Positions 8,209-15,723 are shown, numbered from the stretch's first letter. The stretch: 17,651 nucleotides of DNA from an uncultured Neomegalonema sp. (GCA_937927905.1 CALFWP010000149.1:1-17651), one strand, 5' to 3'. Numbers and translations are program-made. Notes: generated by a model from the sequence alone, not told the origin.

Positions 8209-9846
8209 TCAAAGCTCCCGTGCTTCCTGGCGTAGAATGAATTTCTGGATTTTGCCGGTCGAAGTTTTCGGCAACTCCTTGAAGATAACAGTCTTAGGGC
8301 ATTTGAACCCGGCAAGGCTCTCGCGACAAAATGCGATAACTCCATCCTCGGTGCCGCTCTCACCCTCTTTCATCTCAATAAAGGCACACGGTGTTTCACC
8401 CCATTTGTCATCAGGACGCGCCACCACCGCCGCCGCAACGACACCGGGGAATTTGTAGAGCGTTGCCTCAACCTCGACTGAGGAGATATTCTCGCCGCCA
8501 GAAATGATCACATCTTTCAGACGGTCACGGATTTTCAGATATCCGCCGGGATAGACCGCTGCCGCATCGCCCGAATGGAACCATCCGCCTTTGAATGCCT
8601 CATCCGTGGCCTCTTTATTTTTGAAATAGCCCTTCATGACGGTATTACCGCGTAGCATGATCTCGCCCGAGCGTTCGCCGTCATGGGCGATGTCCTCGCC
8701 GGTGTCCATATCAACGGATTTCGCCCCCTCCATCATCGCCATACGCGGCCCCTGACGGCCTGCGATTTCGGCGCGCTCTCCGGCTGGGAGGCCATCCCAT
8801 TCGGCCTTCCAGTCGCATTGGGTGACATGGCCGTATGTTTCGGTCAGACCGTAAACATGCTGAACATTCACGCCCAGATCGGCCATTTGCGCCAAAACCG
8901 CAGGCGGCGGCGGCGCACCGGCGGTGAAGGCATTGATGGTGTGTGAAAAATCGCGCTTTTCTTGATCCGGCGCATTGATCAGCATTCCCAGGACAATGGG
9001 CGCACCGCCGAAATACGCCGCGCCGTGATCCGCCGCCGCATCATAAATCGCCTTAGCCGTGACCGCACGGGTACATACCATCGTTCCCGCCTGTGCCGCC
9101 ATTGCCCAGGCATGGCCCCAGCCGTTACAGTGGAATAGCGGCACGATATAGACATAGACCGGATGTTTCGGCAGCGGCCATCCCATGATCGTACCGGTGG
9201 CCATCAGATAAGCTCCGCGATGGTGCAGCACTACGCCCTTGGGACGCCCTGTGGTCCCGGAGGTGTAATTGATCGCCAACGCGTCCCATTCATCGCCGGG
9301 CATCTGCCAATCCCAGTCCGCATCTCCTGCCGCAATGAACTCTTCATAGGTTTCCGCACCGCTGCGCGCGCCTTCACCGGGCTTAAGTTCCGCCTGATCA
9401 TCAATAATATCGATCACAGCCGGAGCTTTATCCCCAAGAATGGCCAGTGCCTCTTTCAGAACCGGAGAAAACTGTGTATCGGCAAAAACCAGTTGAGATT
9501 CTGAATGTTCCAGAATGTAGGCAACCGTGTCCGCATCAAGCCGCGTGTTGATCGAATTAAGCACCGCACCGCACATATTGACGCCGAAATGCGCCTCGAT
9601 CATCTCCGGTGTATTAGGACAGATAAAGCTGATGGTATCGTTACGCCCGATCCCCCGCTTTGACAGTGCATGGCCAAGGCGGACACATCGTGCATATGTC
9701 TCATCCCATGTGCGGCGCAAAGTGCCGTGAATAACCGCCGTATGCCCGCCATGTACCTCTGCCGCGCGGCGGATAAAGGATAGCGGCGATAACGGGACAT
9801 AATTCGCAGCGGTTTTCGGAAAAGCATCATAATCTTCGCGCGGCAT
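8209..9846 (-). CDS. AMP-dependent acyl-CoA ligase, possible methylmercaptopropionate-CoA ligase (DmdB role)
   Basis: The enzyme adenylates a carboxylic acid with ATP and transfers it to CoA. The 545-residue protein has all the ANL-superfamily motifs: the phosphate-binding YTSGTTGRPKG at 194-204, YGLTE at 332-336, HSGD at 424-427, and a C-terminal PKTSTGKIQK with the catalytic lysine K532. The N-terminus (FPKTAANYVPLSPLSFI) places it with medium/short-chain acyl-CoA synthetases rather than the best-studied Ruegeria DmdB sequence, which starts differently. Its position 30 bases after dmdA makes methylmercaptopropionate a reasonable substrate, as the second step of DMSP demethylation; this is inferred from context. 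GGGAG lies 7 bases before the ATG. No dmdC or dmdD is in the window. Confidence 0.9.
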   Translation of the reverse strand: MPREDYDAFPKTAANYVPLSPLSFIRRAAEVHGGHTAVIHGTLRRTWDETYARCVRLGHALSKRGIGRNDTISFICPNTPEMIEAHFGVNMCGAVLNSINTRLDADTVAYILEHSESQLVFADTQFSPVLKEALAILGDKAPAVIDIIDDQAELKPGEGARSGAETYEEFIAAGDADWDWQMPGDEWDALAINYTSGTTGRPKGVVLHHRGAYLMATGTIMGWPLPKHPVYVYIVPLFHCNGWGHAWAMAAQAGTMVCTRAVTAKAIYDAAADHGAAYFGGAPIVLGMLINAPDQEKRDFSHTINAFTAGAPPPPAVLAQMADLGVNVQHVYGLTETYGHVTQCDWKAEWDGLPAGERAEIAGRQGPRMAMMEGAKSVDMDTGEDIAHDGERSGEIMLRGNTVMKGYFKNKEATDEAFKGGWFHSGDAAAVYPGGYLKIRDRLKDVIISGGENISSVEVEATLYKFPGVVAAAVVARPDDKWGETPCAFIEMKEGESGTEDGVIAFCRESLAGFKCPKTVIFKELPKTSTGKIQKFILRQEAREL

Positions 9847-9876
9847 CGGCAGTCTCCCAGAACTTTTAATACGAGA

Positions 9877-10992
9877 TTAAGCCGCATCCGGCCCGAAAGG
9901 AAGAGTGCAGACGACCGCGTCGCGCATTCCGTCAGGTGCCTCAACCTTAACTGCGGTACCCGGCGTCCAATGGGCCTTTTCAATCATAGCGATGGACACG
10001 TTTGTTCCGAAATCAGGAGACCATGTAGCCGATGTCACCTGACCGGCATGATCGCCGCCTGCGGTTACAGACCACGGCCTACGACAGACCGGCACGGCTT
10101 CGCCGGAAATTTTCAACCCCCGTATCATCCGCTGGGGTCCCTCGGCGGCGGCACGTGTCAGGGCCTCGTGGCCGATGCATTGCAGCTTGGCCGCATCACC
10201 GCAGAACTTACCGAAACCGGCTTCATAGGGTGTGTTATCGCGGGTCATATCATTGCCATAGGACAAAAGGCCGCCCTCGATCCGCTCAATCAGGTTCGGC
10301 CCGCCCTGCCGGACATTCAAATCCGCACCGGCGGCAAACAACGCATCCCACAGCACAGACCCAAGAGCAGGGTCGTTCAGGTAAATCTCGAATCCGCCCT
10401 GTTTGGAATAGCCGGAGCGCGCCACGAACATCTCCCGCCCCTCGAACGGCAGCCACAGCCCGCGGAAAAACCGGACCTTACGGGCATCCTCGCCAAAAAC
10501 ACGGGCCATGAGATCATCGGATTTCGGCCCCTGAACCGCAAGGATATCAATCTCCGGCTCAAAGACCTCCACATTAAAGCCGCCGCCTATAGCAAGGCCC
10601 TTGGCATAAAGCAGAACATCACTGTCCGCGATGGAAATCCAGAACCGGTCCTCTGCCAGTTTGATGGCAACCGGATCATTGAGCATTCCTCCGGTCTCAT
10701 CGACCAGCGGAATGTAATAGCACTGATCAATCGCGGCTTTGCCAAGGTCGCGGGGGGTCATCCATTGCACAAGACGCGCGGCATCGGGCCCCTTGATCTC
10801 CACCTGACGTTCGCACGCGACATCCCAGACCTGCACATGCTGTTTAAGATGCGTGCAATCAGCCTCCAGTGAATCAATCAGAGTAGGCAACAGTGTATGA
10901 TTGTATACGGTGTATCCCTTTACGCCCGCCGCTTCCAGCCGCTGTGTATAGGGTGTACCGCGCAGACGGCGTGAAAAAGAAAGCTGTGCCAT
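9877..10992 (-). CDS. dmdA: Dimethylsulfoniopropionate demethylase DmdA
   Basis: DmdA transfers a methyl group from DMSP to tetrahydrofolate, giving methylmercaptopropionate and 5-methyl-THF. It belongs to the glycine-cleavage T (aminomethyltransferase) fold. The 371-residue product is the family's usual length and carries the DmdA-type segments: RGTPYTQRLE, GYTVYNHTLLP at 26-36, HLKQHVQVWDVACERQVEI at 48-66, DETGGMLNDPV at 98-108, WISIADSDV at 118-126, AVQGPKSDDLM, ARSGYSKQGGFEIY at 191-204 and PNLIERIEGGLLSYGND at 232-248. These are close to Pelagibacter and Roseobacter DmdA as I recall them and much closer than to GcvT. I chose the ATG at 10990-10992, with GAGGGG upstream, over a start 10 codons earlier. 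It heads the six-gene operon and is preceded by a folded leader. Confidence 0.92.
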   Translation of the reverse strand: MAQLSFSRRLRGTPYTQRLEAAGVKGYTVYNHTLLPTLIDSLEADCTHLKQHVQVWDVACERQVEIKGPDAARLVQWMTPRDLGKAAIDQCYYIPLVDETGGMLNDPVAIKLAEDRFWISIADSDVLLYAKGLAIGGGFNVEVFEPEIDILAVQGPKSDDLMARVFGEDARKVRFFRGLWLPFEGREMFVARSGYSKQGGFEIYLNDPALGSVLWDALFAAGADLNVRQGGPNLIERIEGGLLSYGNDMTRDNTPYEAGFGKFCGDAAKLQCIGHEALTRAAAEGPQRMIRGLKISGEAVPVCRRPWSVTAGGDHAGQVTSATWSPDFGTNVSIAMIEKAHWTPGTAVKVEAPDGMRDAVVCTLPFGPDAA

Positions 10993-11134
10993 ATCTGAAG
11001 GCCCCTCTGCAAAATCATGCAATCAGCTGAAACAGCATCAAAACCGGTGCAGAGGTTACGCGCCTTCCGACCAGATAAAGGCCAATCGCGACGGGCCGCC
11101 CTCTGCGCCGGTCCTTGAGGGTAACACTTCAGAT
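10993..11134 (-). promoter_or_regulatory. structured leader of dmdA, candidate riboswitch
   Basis: The 142 bases between the upstream lipoprotein stop codon and the dmdA ATG hold several interlocking inverted repeats. P1 pairs 11112-11100 with 11055-11043, 13 base pairs with one C-A mismatch. Inside it a hairpin pairs GCCTT with AAGGC, with CGC/GCG outside, over 11059-11090. The 3' strand of P1 (CCTCTGCA, 11055-11048) can instead pair perfectly with TGCAGAGG at 11011-11004, which contains the dmdA ribosome-binding site. A long-range helix pairs ATCTGAAG (11134-11127) with CTTCAGAT (11000-10993, touching the start codon), extended by CCCTC with the GAGGG of the ribosome-binding site. Mutually exclusive pairings around that site are typical of riboswitches. 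The class and ligand are unknown. Confidence 0.6.
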
Positions 11135-11397
11135 CAATAACATGCCCCCTGCGGGTCATAATATCCGAGCGGGATTTCAAAGCCGTCGATGACGAGAAAA
11201 CCATTGGAGTTTACAGGCTGCGCCCCGAAGGTGAGGCATGAAGATGTACCGGATTTCGGGCGGACATACGTGCGGCCTGTTTCAAGCTCGGTCACAATCG
11301 TATCATTCGGCCCCACATGCGCAGCCGGAACAACGACGCAGCCGCCCAGCGACATCAATGCAACAGAAAAGAACGTGTATTTCACTTTAGATATCAT
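11134..11397 (-). CDS. small lipoprotein, unknown function
   Basis: The 87-residue protein has a basic start (MISKVKY), a hydrophobic stretch and a lipobox LGGC with the lipidated cysteine at C20, so it should be processed by signal peptidase II and anchored in a membrane. The mature part is about 67 residues, rich in Gly, Pro and Thr, with two further cysteines (SSCL near residue 54 and GACY at the C-terminus) that could form a disulfide. AGGG lies 8 bases before the ATG. I recognise no family. It lies just upstream of dmdA on the same strand, and its stop codon touches the first arm of the dmdA leader, so the dmdA transcript may start upstream of or within this gene. An opposing frame (11189-11461, +) has no such support. 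Confidence 0.65.
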   Translation of the reverse strand: MISKVKYTFFSVALMSLGGCVVVPAAHVGPNDTIVTELETGRTYVRPKSGTSSCLTFGAQPVNSNGFLVIDGFEIPLGYYDPQGACY

Positions 11398-11476
11398 AAT
11401 GCTTTCCCTAAATCGCCGGCACAGGCCAACAGGCCCTTATCCACACAGGATGAAAGCATAAATAATGCCGGTGAAA

Positions 11477-11492
11477 TTTACCGATCCGTAAA
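11477..11492. repeat. short dyad upstream of the lipoprotein gene, possible operator
   Basis: TTTAC at 11477-11481 and GTAAA at 11488-11492 form an inverted repeat around a 6-base centre, about 80 bases upstream of the lipoprotein start. Its size and symmetry suit a dimeric repressor site. It lies in the 241-base gap 11398-11638, which otherwise shows only AT-rich sequence that could hold a promoter. One dyad of this size can arise by chance. Confidence 0.25.
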
Positions 11493-11638
11493 ATTATTTG
11501 TTTTACTACAAATGTTTATTTACGAAGCCACATCGACGGCAAGTGACCCTGGCATCAATAGGATCATGCCATCGGAAGGCGTGCCTGAAAATACATCATC
11601 CACAATTATCTTCACCAACCGATACCACAATCTGCCGG

Positions 11639-12292
11639 TCAGTTATGCCAGTCGATTTGCAACAGTTCGGCACTTTTGTTTTCGAAATTCCAAACACGGC
11701 CGAAATCGCGGATGCGGCTTTTGAGGCCTTTGGCCAATGTTACATCCGGTCCCATCCAGTATTGCGTGTTCTTGAGCAGCACATCCTCGTCCGGAGAACC
11801 GCCGGGAATCGGAACCACCTGTCCGTTCAGAATGCCCGGCACGGTTACGATACGCGTTTTACCCTCGGTTTCATAGAGCACCTCTTCGCGGCGGGCTCCA
11901 AGAAATTCACTGACCAAAAGCTTCAAAACACTTGTGGTACCACCCGCCTGACCGGAGAAAATCTGCATCAGGGCGTCGTATTGCGCATCATCGGTGCGCT
12001 TGTCCATATAAGCGGCGGCCTTCCAGTCACCCTCGCCCATACGCCCCGGAATATCGAGAAGAAGTGCGACGTTCAGCCCGCCCAGATCCGCATCCCCGTA
12101 ATGGCCCTCATCAATACGCACCGCGAGCCATGCATGGCAGAACCCCTGGGTCGGCGGATGCTGACCCAATGATACAACACACGGACAGAACACATCGCAG
12201 GAACAGTTCAGGGCCAATTCTCCCTTAATCTGCCAGGAGATTGCCTTGTCTTTTGCGGATGCTTTTTGCTTTTTGGTCGCTGCGCCGGCCAT
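11639..12292 (-). CDS. DUF1326 family protein, cysteine-rich
   Basis: The 217-residue protein has a lysine-rich N-terminus (about residues 1-17) and then the DUF1326 core: W20-QIKGELALNC with a cluster C30, C32, C36, C38 (NCSCDVFCPC) and a further C52 in PTQGFCHAW, then GHYGDADLGGLNVALLLDIPG and a YMDKRTDDAQYDALMQIFSG segment. The cysteine cluster suggests metal or redox chemistry, but no function is established to my knowledge. No signal peptide is evident. The frame is open upstream to 12379, but the ATG at 12290-12292 has GGAGG 7 bases away and is clearly better. It is the last gene after DUF2182 and the small exported protein, with a 19-base gap. Confidence 0.87.
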   Translation of the reverse strand: MAGAATKKQKASAKDKAISWQIKGELALNCSCDVFCPCVVSLGQHPPTQGFCHAWLAVRIDEGHYGDADLGGLNVALLLDIPGRMGEGDWKAAAYMDKRTDDAQYDALMQIFSGQAGGTTSVLKLLVSEFLGARREEVLYETEGKTRIVTVPGILNGQVVPIPGGSPDEDVLLKNTQYWMGPDVTLAKGLKSRIRDFGRVWNFENKSAELLQIDWHN

Positions 12293-12311
12293 ACCCTGTC
12301 CTCCGGTTAAT

Positions 12312-12725
12312 TTATTCGGATTCCGCGCCGTTTTGACCTTCGATTTTCTCGAAGTAAATATCGGCACATCCGCGTACATTCGTATTCACATGAGCCAGCG
12401 CCGCCGCGCCTTGCTCCTGTGTGCCCTGCATCTGCTCGGCAAGGTCCGTTACACTCTTCTTGGTCATTTTCTTGAACAGATCAATCGTTTCATCACCGTC
12501 CCGCTCGACCTGTCCGATAAAAATCGTCTGCATCGCCAAAAGGCCGTCCAGCTCGGGCTTAAGCTCCGGCGCGCCGTCACTGACAACCCCCTGATAAAAC
12601 CAGGCAAGTGTTGCAACCTGACTACCGCAGAATGCCAGATTCTGAGACGGGTCAATCTCCGGCAGTTTGGTCTCGGCCCGGGCCGCTGTTGCCAGCAAAA
12701 CGGCAGCGAGAAACACACGGATCAT
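12312..12725 (-). CDS. small exported protein of unknown function
   Basis: The 137-residue protein begins with a clear signal peptide (MIRVFLAAVLLATAARA, predicted cleavage after ARA at residue 17), so it is probably periplasmic. The mature protein has two cysteines (NLAFCGSQ and RGCADIYF), well placed for one disulfide, and is largely helical and acidic. I recognise no family. The start ATG overlaps the DUF2182 stop codon (ATGA) with GGAG 6 bases upstream, so it is translationally coupled to that membrane protein; DUF1326 follows after 19 bases. A partner in the same envelope or metal-related process is likely but inferred. Confidence 0.82.
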   Translation of the reverse strand: MIRVFLAAVLLATAARAETKLPEIDPSQNLAFCGSQVATLAWFYQGVVSDGAPELKPELDGLLAMQTIFIGQVERDGDETIDLFKKMTKKSVTDLAEQMQGTQEQGAAALAHVNTNVRGCADIYFEKIEGQNGAESE

Positions 12726-13489
12726 ATCAACTCCTTTCCTGCATAAGCAGCGACGATTACAACGGTCCCCAGACCGATTAACACGATGCCCACCGGCTTT
12801 GTCCAATACTCAGCTGCCGGTAACAGTTTTTCCGCGACAAAGTAAGCCGCAATCACCGCCATCCACCACGGATTCATTGCCCCGAGCACAAACATCAGCC
12901 CCATGATGGCAATACAGCATCCGACACAATAAAGGCCGTGACGCAATCCCATCGGAAACGCTCCGCCGATCCCCTCACGCCAGTGTGACAGCAAAAAGGC
13001 CATTGGCGAGCGGCAATGTTCCAAACACAAATCCTTGATCGCTGTCATCTGGTAAAGGCCCGCGCAGATCATCAGCAGGCCGGCCATCACCGGCGTTGCC
13101 TGCGTCCCGCCCTGGGTGAAATAAGCGCTGTCCCGCAGACCGAGCTGAACCAGAGCCAGAAAAACCGAAACCACCGCCCAAAGCGCAAAATATCCCATGA
13201 AAAATAACAGAATGCGAAGGGCCAGCATACCGCCCTTATGCTCTTTGGCCGCAAGACCGGCATACACCGACATGACCGGTGCCATGGAGGGCAACATCAT
13301 AGCGAGCATCATCAGAATCCACATCACCGAGGTCGAAACGGCAATGCCCACGCTCCAGCCTTCAGGAATGGTCATGCCTGACATGAGGGCCATCAGCCAC
13401 CAGAGCGGCAGGGACACAATCACAATCGCCGTCAGAGTGACCGCACGCGAATCGTCAAAAAATCCCGAAAACCTTTGTTGCAATGCCAT
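12722..13489 (-). CDS. DUF2182 integral membrane protein
   Basis: The 255-residue protein has about seven hydrophobic segments and sits in the inner membrane. It shows the DUF2182 features: WILMMLAMMLPSMAPV near 57-72, YQMTAIKDLCLEHCRSP at 146-162 with C155 and C159, and GLYCVGCCIAIMG at 185-197 with C188, C191 and C192. Databases describe the family as predicted metal-binding; the cysteines fit this but the metal is not known. The frame extends to a TTG at 13522, but the ATG at 13487-13489, with GGGAAG upstream, is the better start. It leads a three-gene operon with the exported protein and DUF1326. A possible promoter lies 13523-13611 (TTGTAC, 18 bases, TGTAAA), which is weak. Confidence 0.88.
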   Translation of the reverse strand: MALQQRFSGFFDDSRAVTLTAIVIVSLPLWWLMALMSGMTIPEGWSVGIAVSTSVMWILMMLAMMLPSMAPVMSVYAGLAAKEHKGGMLALRILLFFMGYFALWAVVSVFLALVQLGLRDSAYFTQGGTQATPVMAGLLMICAGLYQMTAIKDLCLEHCRSPMAFLLSHWREGIGGAFPMGLRHGLYCVGCCIAIMGLMFVLGAMNPWWMAVIAAYFVAEKLLPAAEYWTKPVGIVLIGLGTVVIVAAYAGKELI

Positions 13490-13611
13490 CGCCGCACTTC
13501 CCTTCAGCAGAGAGGGGAACAAAGGCGCAATCGGTCAGGCGGAGTCAATCTTTTCCCGGATTTTACAGCAAAAATTTAATACCCGGTACAACGTCCGGCG
13601 GATCACACGGC

Positions 13612-15105
13612 TTATGCGATCAGCACCGGCTCCAACCCGAGTGTATCTGCAAGTGACATAAGGCGGCGTTTGACCGGGCCACTGGCCAGAGCAGCATGTG
13701 TTGCGTCAAAAGACAAAGTCAGAGTGCTGGCGCTGCGCTCCAGCCTGCTGGTGAACAGGATATTAGAAGCCGCGCCGCTGATCATCGTCCCGAGACGAAG
13801 TGTCCGGCCCAGGGCTTCGGCCTGCTGGCGTTCTGCGCAATTGAGCAAAGCGGCGGCGGGTTCGGATTTCAGCGCCTGTTTTGCGCCCTTATACCTATAA
13901 GCCAGTGCCACGGCGAGGAACACCCGTTCGGTATGCGTCAGACCGCCGAGGTTGGCCTGTGTCGCAGTCACAAAACAGGCCTTTGCACGGTAATCCGGAT
14001 GAATACGCCAGTTCGCATCCGACAAAAGCGAGGCCGCGCTCAGCATCCTTTCCGGCAGGTCCGGAAAACACGGCATCAGCCATGCCGCCAACTCTTCACC
14101 GAACCCTGGGGAACGCGCCGCGTTTTCTTCTATGAATGCAGCCGATTGTACCAGCGGATCACTGTCCAGAAGGTCGGCGGGCAGATGATCGTATAAAATC
14201 CCCTCCCGCAGCCCGTAGGCGGAAATAAACAGAACCGAGGGCTGTCCACGCCCAATCAGCCTTTGCAGAACCTGCGCGGTGAGAGATGCATTTGCGATAC
14301 GCGTTTTCGACAGGCCCGCACCTGACAATTTGCTTTCATCGGCCTTACGGACCCAATCTGCGGTTTCCAGCGCATCCTCTGCAGTCATTTCATAGCCCTG
14401 AAGAACATGCAGCGGATATTCGCGCCGGTACATGTCCAGCGATGCAAACGCCCGCCAACCGCCGCCGACAAGCGCGATGCGCATCCCCTGGGGGCTGTCA
14501 GCGGGCCAACCCTCCTCCAGAACGGTATCGATATAGGTGTCGAGCGCCTCGCCCGCCCTACCCGAAGCAGACAGGCGCAGGGGACCGAGTGGTGTTGATA
14601 CGGCGATACCGGTGCGACGGTCTTTCAGCGTGGTGAGCTCCAGTGATGCACCGCCGATATCCACCACCAGCGCATCAGTGCGGTTTTCCCCCAGCAGAAC
14701 GCCCATCGCGGCATAGCGTCCCTCCTGCTCGCCACTGATCACATGGACATCAAGACCGCACTCGCTTTTTACTCTTTCAACAAAGGCACCACCGTCGGCG
14801 GCATCGCGGACCGCGGCAGTCGCGACCACCTTCAAAGCCATGACTCCCATGGCATCCGCCAGCGCCTTGAAGCGCTTGAGCTGCGGCAGTGCTTTTTCAA
14901 CACCGTCGGGATAAAGCAGACCCGTCACGCCGATTTCAGCGCCAAGCGAACAGGTGGATTTTTCATTGAAAAAATAGGCCGGGCTACGGGTTCTGCCGTC
15001 GAAAACGACCAGCCGGACCGTATGCGACCCGATATCAATAACGCCAAAACGCGCCAGATCGTGTTTGCTGTCCACGCCATCCCCTGAATTGGCCGGTTCC
15101 GTCAT
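13612..15105 (-). CDS. Ppx/GppA family exopolyphosphatase / pppGpp phosphatase
   Basis: Members of this family hydrolyse inorganic polyphosphate or the stringent-response nucleotide pppGpp. The 497-residue protein has the ASKHA phosphate loops: DIGSHT at 24-29 (usually DIGSNS), EQEGR at 126-130 carrying the catalytic Glu region, and VVDIGGAS at about 147-154 (usually DIGGGS). GGGWRAFA and YGLREGILYD follow, and an HD-like helical region fills the last 180 residues. The two small departures in the phosphate loops are common in alphaproteobacterial members, and activity is still expected. The ATG at 15105 has a poor ribosome-binding site; a GTG at 15073-15075 with AGGGG upstream is a good alternative. 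Sequence alone does not separate Ppx from GppA. It lies downstream of dksA, which acts in the same stringent response. Confidence 0.9.
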   Translation of the reverse strand: MTEPANSGDGVDSKHDLARFGVIDIGSHTVRLVVFDGRTRSPAYFFNEKSTCSLGAEIGVTGLLYPDGVEKALPQLKRFKALADAMGVMALKVVATAAVRDAADGGAFVERVKSECGLDVHVISGEQEGRYAAMGVLLGENRTDALVVDIGGASLELTTLKDRRTGIAVSTPLGPLRLSASGRAGEALDTYIDTVLEEGWPADSPQGMRIALVGGGWRAFASLDMYRREYPLHVLQGYEMTAEDALETADWVRKADESKLSGAGLSKTRIANASLTAQVLQRLIGRGQPSVLFISAYGLREGILYDHLPADLLDSDPLVQSAAFIEENAARSPGFGEELAAWLMPCFPDLPERMLSAASLLSDANWRIHPDYRAKACFVTATQANLGGLTHTERVFLAVALAYRYKGAKQALKSEPAAALLNCAERQQAEALGRTLRLGTMISGAASNILFTSRLERSASTLTLSFDATHAALASGPVKRRLMSLADTLGLEPVLIA

Positions 15106-15149
15106 ACCGGATTGACGGTAAAGTCAGGGCAGCGTGCAAGTGTTATCCG

Positions 15150-15176
15150 AGCGGGCGCATCAGGAACGCGCCCGCT
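15150..15176 (-). terminator. GC-rich hairpin after dksA
   Basis: A perfect 9-base stem, AGCGGGCGC at 15150-15158 with GCGCCCGCT at 15168-15176, encloses a 9-base loop just after the dksA stop codon. There is no T-tract on either side, so it may be a weak or factor-dependent terminator, or a hairpin that protects the dksA transcript end. It lies between dksA and ppx/gppA and may separate their expression. Confidence 0.45.
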
Positions 15177-15184
15177 GTAGCAAA

Positions 15185-15604
15185 TTAGTCGTCGCGGTAA
15201 ACACGCTCTTTGCGCTCATGGCGTTCCTGCGCCTCCAGAGACATGGTGGCTGTCGGGCGGGCAATCAGACGTTTGAGGCTGATCGGGTCGCCTGTGACAT
15301 CACAATAACCGTAATCGCCCGTCTCAATACGGCGCAGAGCCGAATCGATTTTGGCAATAAGTTTGCGCTGACGGTCACGGGTACGCAGTTCAAGCGCACG
15401 GTCGGCCTCTTCCGAGGCGCGGTCGGTAATATCCGGAACAGCACGGGTCTCATTTTGCAGCGCTTCAACCGTACCCTGGCTTTCGCGTAACAAATCTTTT
15501 TTCCAGTCCATGAGGCGCGCGGTGAAAAACGCACGCTGTTTGTCATTCATGAACGGTTCTGAATCACTGGGATAATAATCTTTTTCCAGATCAATCGTTG
15601 TCAT
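15185..15604 (-). CDS. dksA: DksA/TraR family transcription factor
   Basis: DksA binds in the RNA polymerase secondary channel and works with ppGpp to repress rRNA and activate amino-acid genes. The 139-residue protein has a coiled coil from about 22 to 98, with the tip ASEEADRALEL where D68-R69-A70 match the active tip of E. coli DksA. The zinc-finger region contains YGYCDVTGDPI and RPTATMSLEAQERHE. The four E. coli cysteine positions are here C101, T104, S122 and A125, so zinc should not be held by four cysteines. This one-cysteine form is common in alphaproteobacteria. GGAG lies 8 bases before the ATG. Confidence 0.94.
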   Translation of the reverse strand: MTTIDLEKDYYPSDSEPFMNDKQRAFFTARLMDWKKDLLRESQGTVEALQNETRAVPDITDRASEEADRALELRTRDRQRKLIAKIDSALRRIETGDYGYCDVTGDPISLKRLIARPTATMSLEAQERHERKERVYRDD

Positions 15605-15703
15605 CCGTGCTCTCCCTAACGCGCTGTTTTCTTATTCCACAGCGTCGATACAAATCACGGGCCGATTACAGTATCCGCAACCCGGAGTCACATCACAAAT
15701 CGC

Positions 15704-15723
15704 AATTTCAGGGGAATTTCAGG
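15704..15723. repeat. two 9-base direct repeats upstream of dksA
   Basis: AATTTCAGG occurs at 15704-15712 and again at 15715-15723, an 11-base period, so both copies face the same side of the helix. They lie in the 183-base gap between the photolyase stop and the dksA start, about 100 bases before the dksA ATG. They could be a regulator site for dksA, or chance. Confidence 0.3.

Noticed and set aside
9877..10992. Glycine-cleavage T protein (GcvT) instead of DmdA
   Set aside because: The fold is shared, but the TVYNHTLLP, QVWDVACERQVE, WISIADSDV and PNLIERIEGGLLSYGND segments are the DmdA pattern, and no gcvH or gcvP lies nearby.
11189..12172. + strand frames opposite the lipoprotein and DUF1326 genes
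   Set aside because: They are antisense shadows without recognisable domains, whereas the - strand genes have a lipobox, a cysteine cluster and good ribosome-binding sites.
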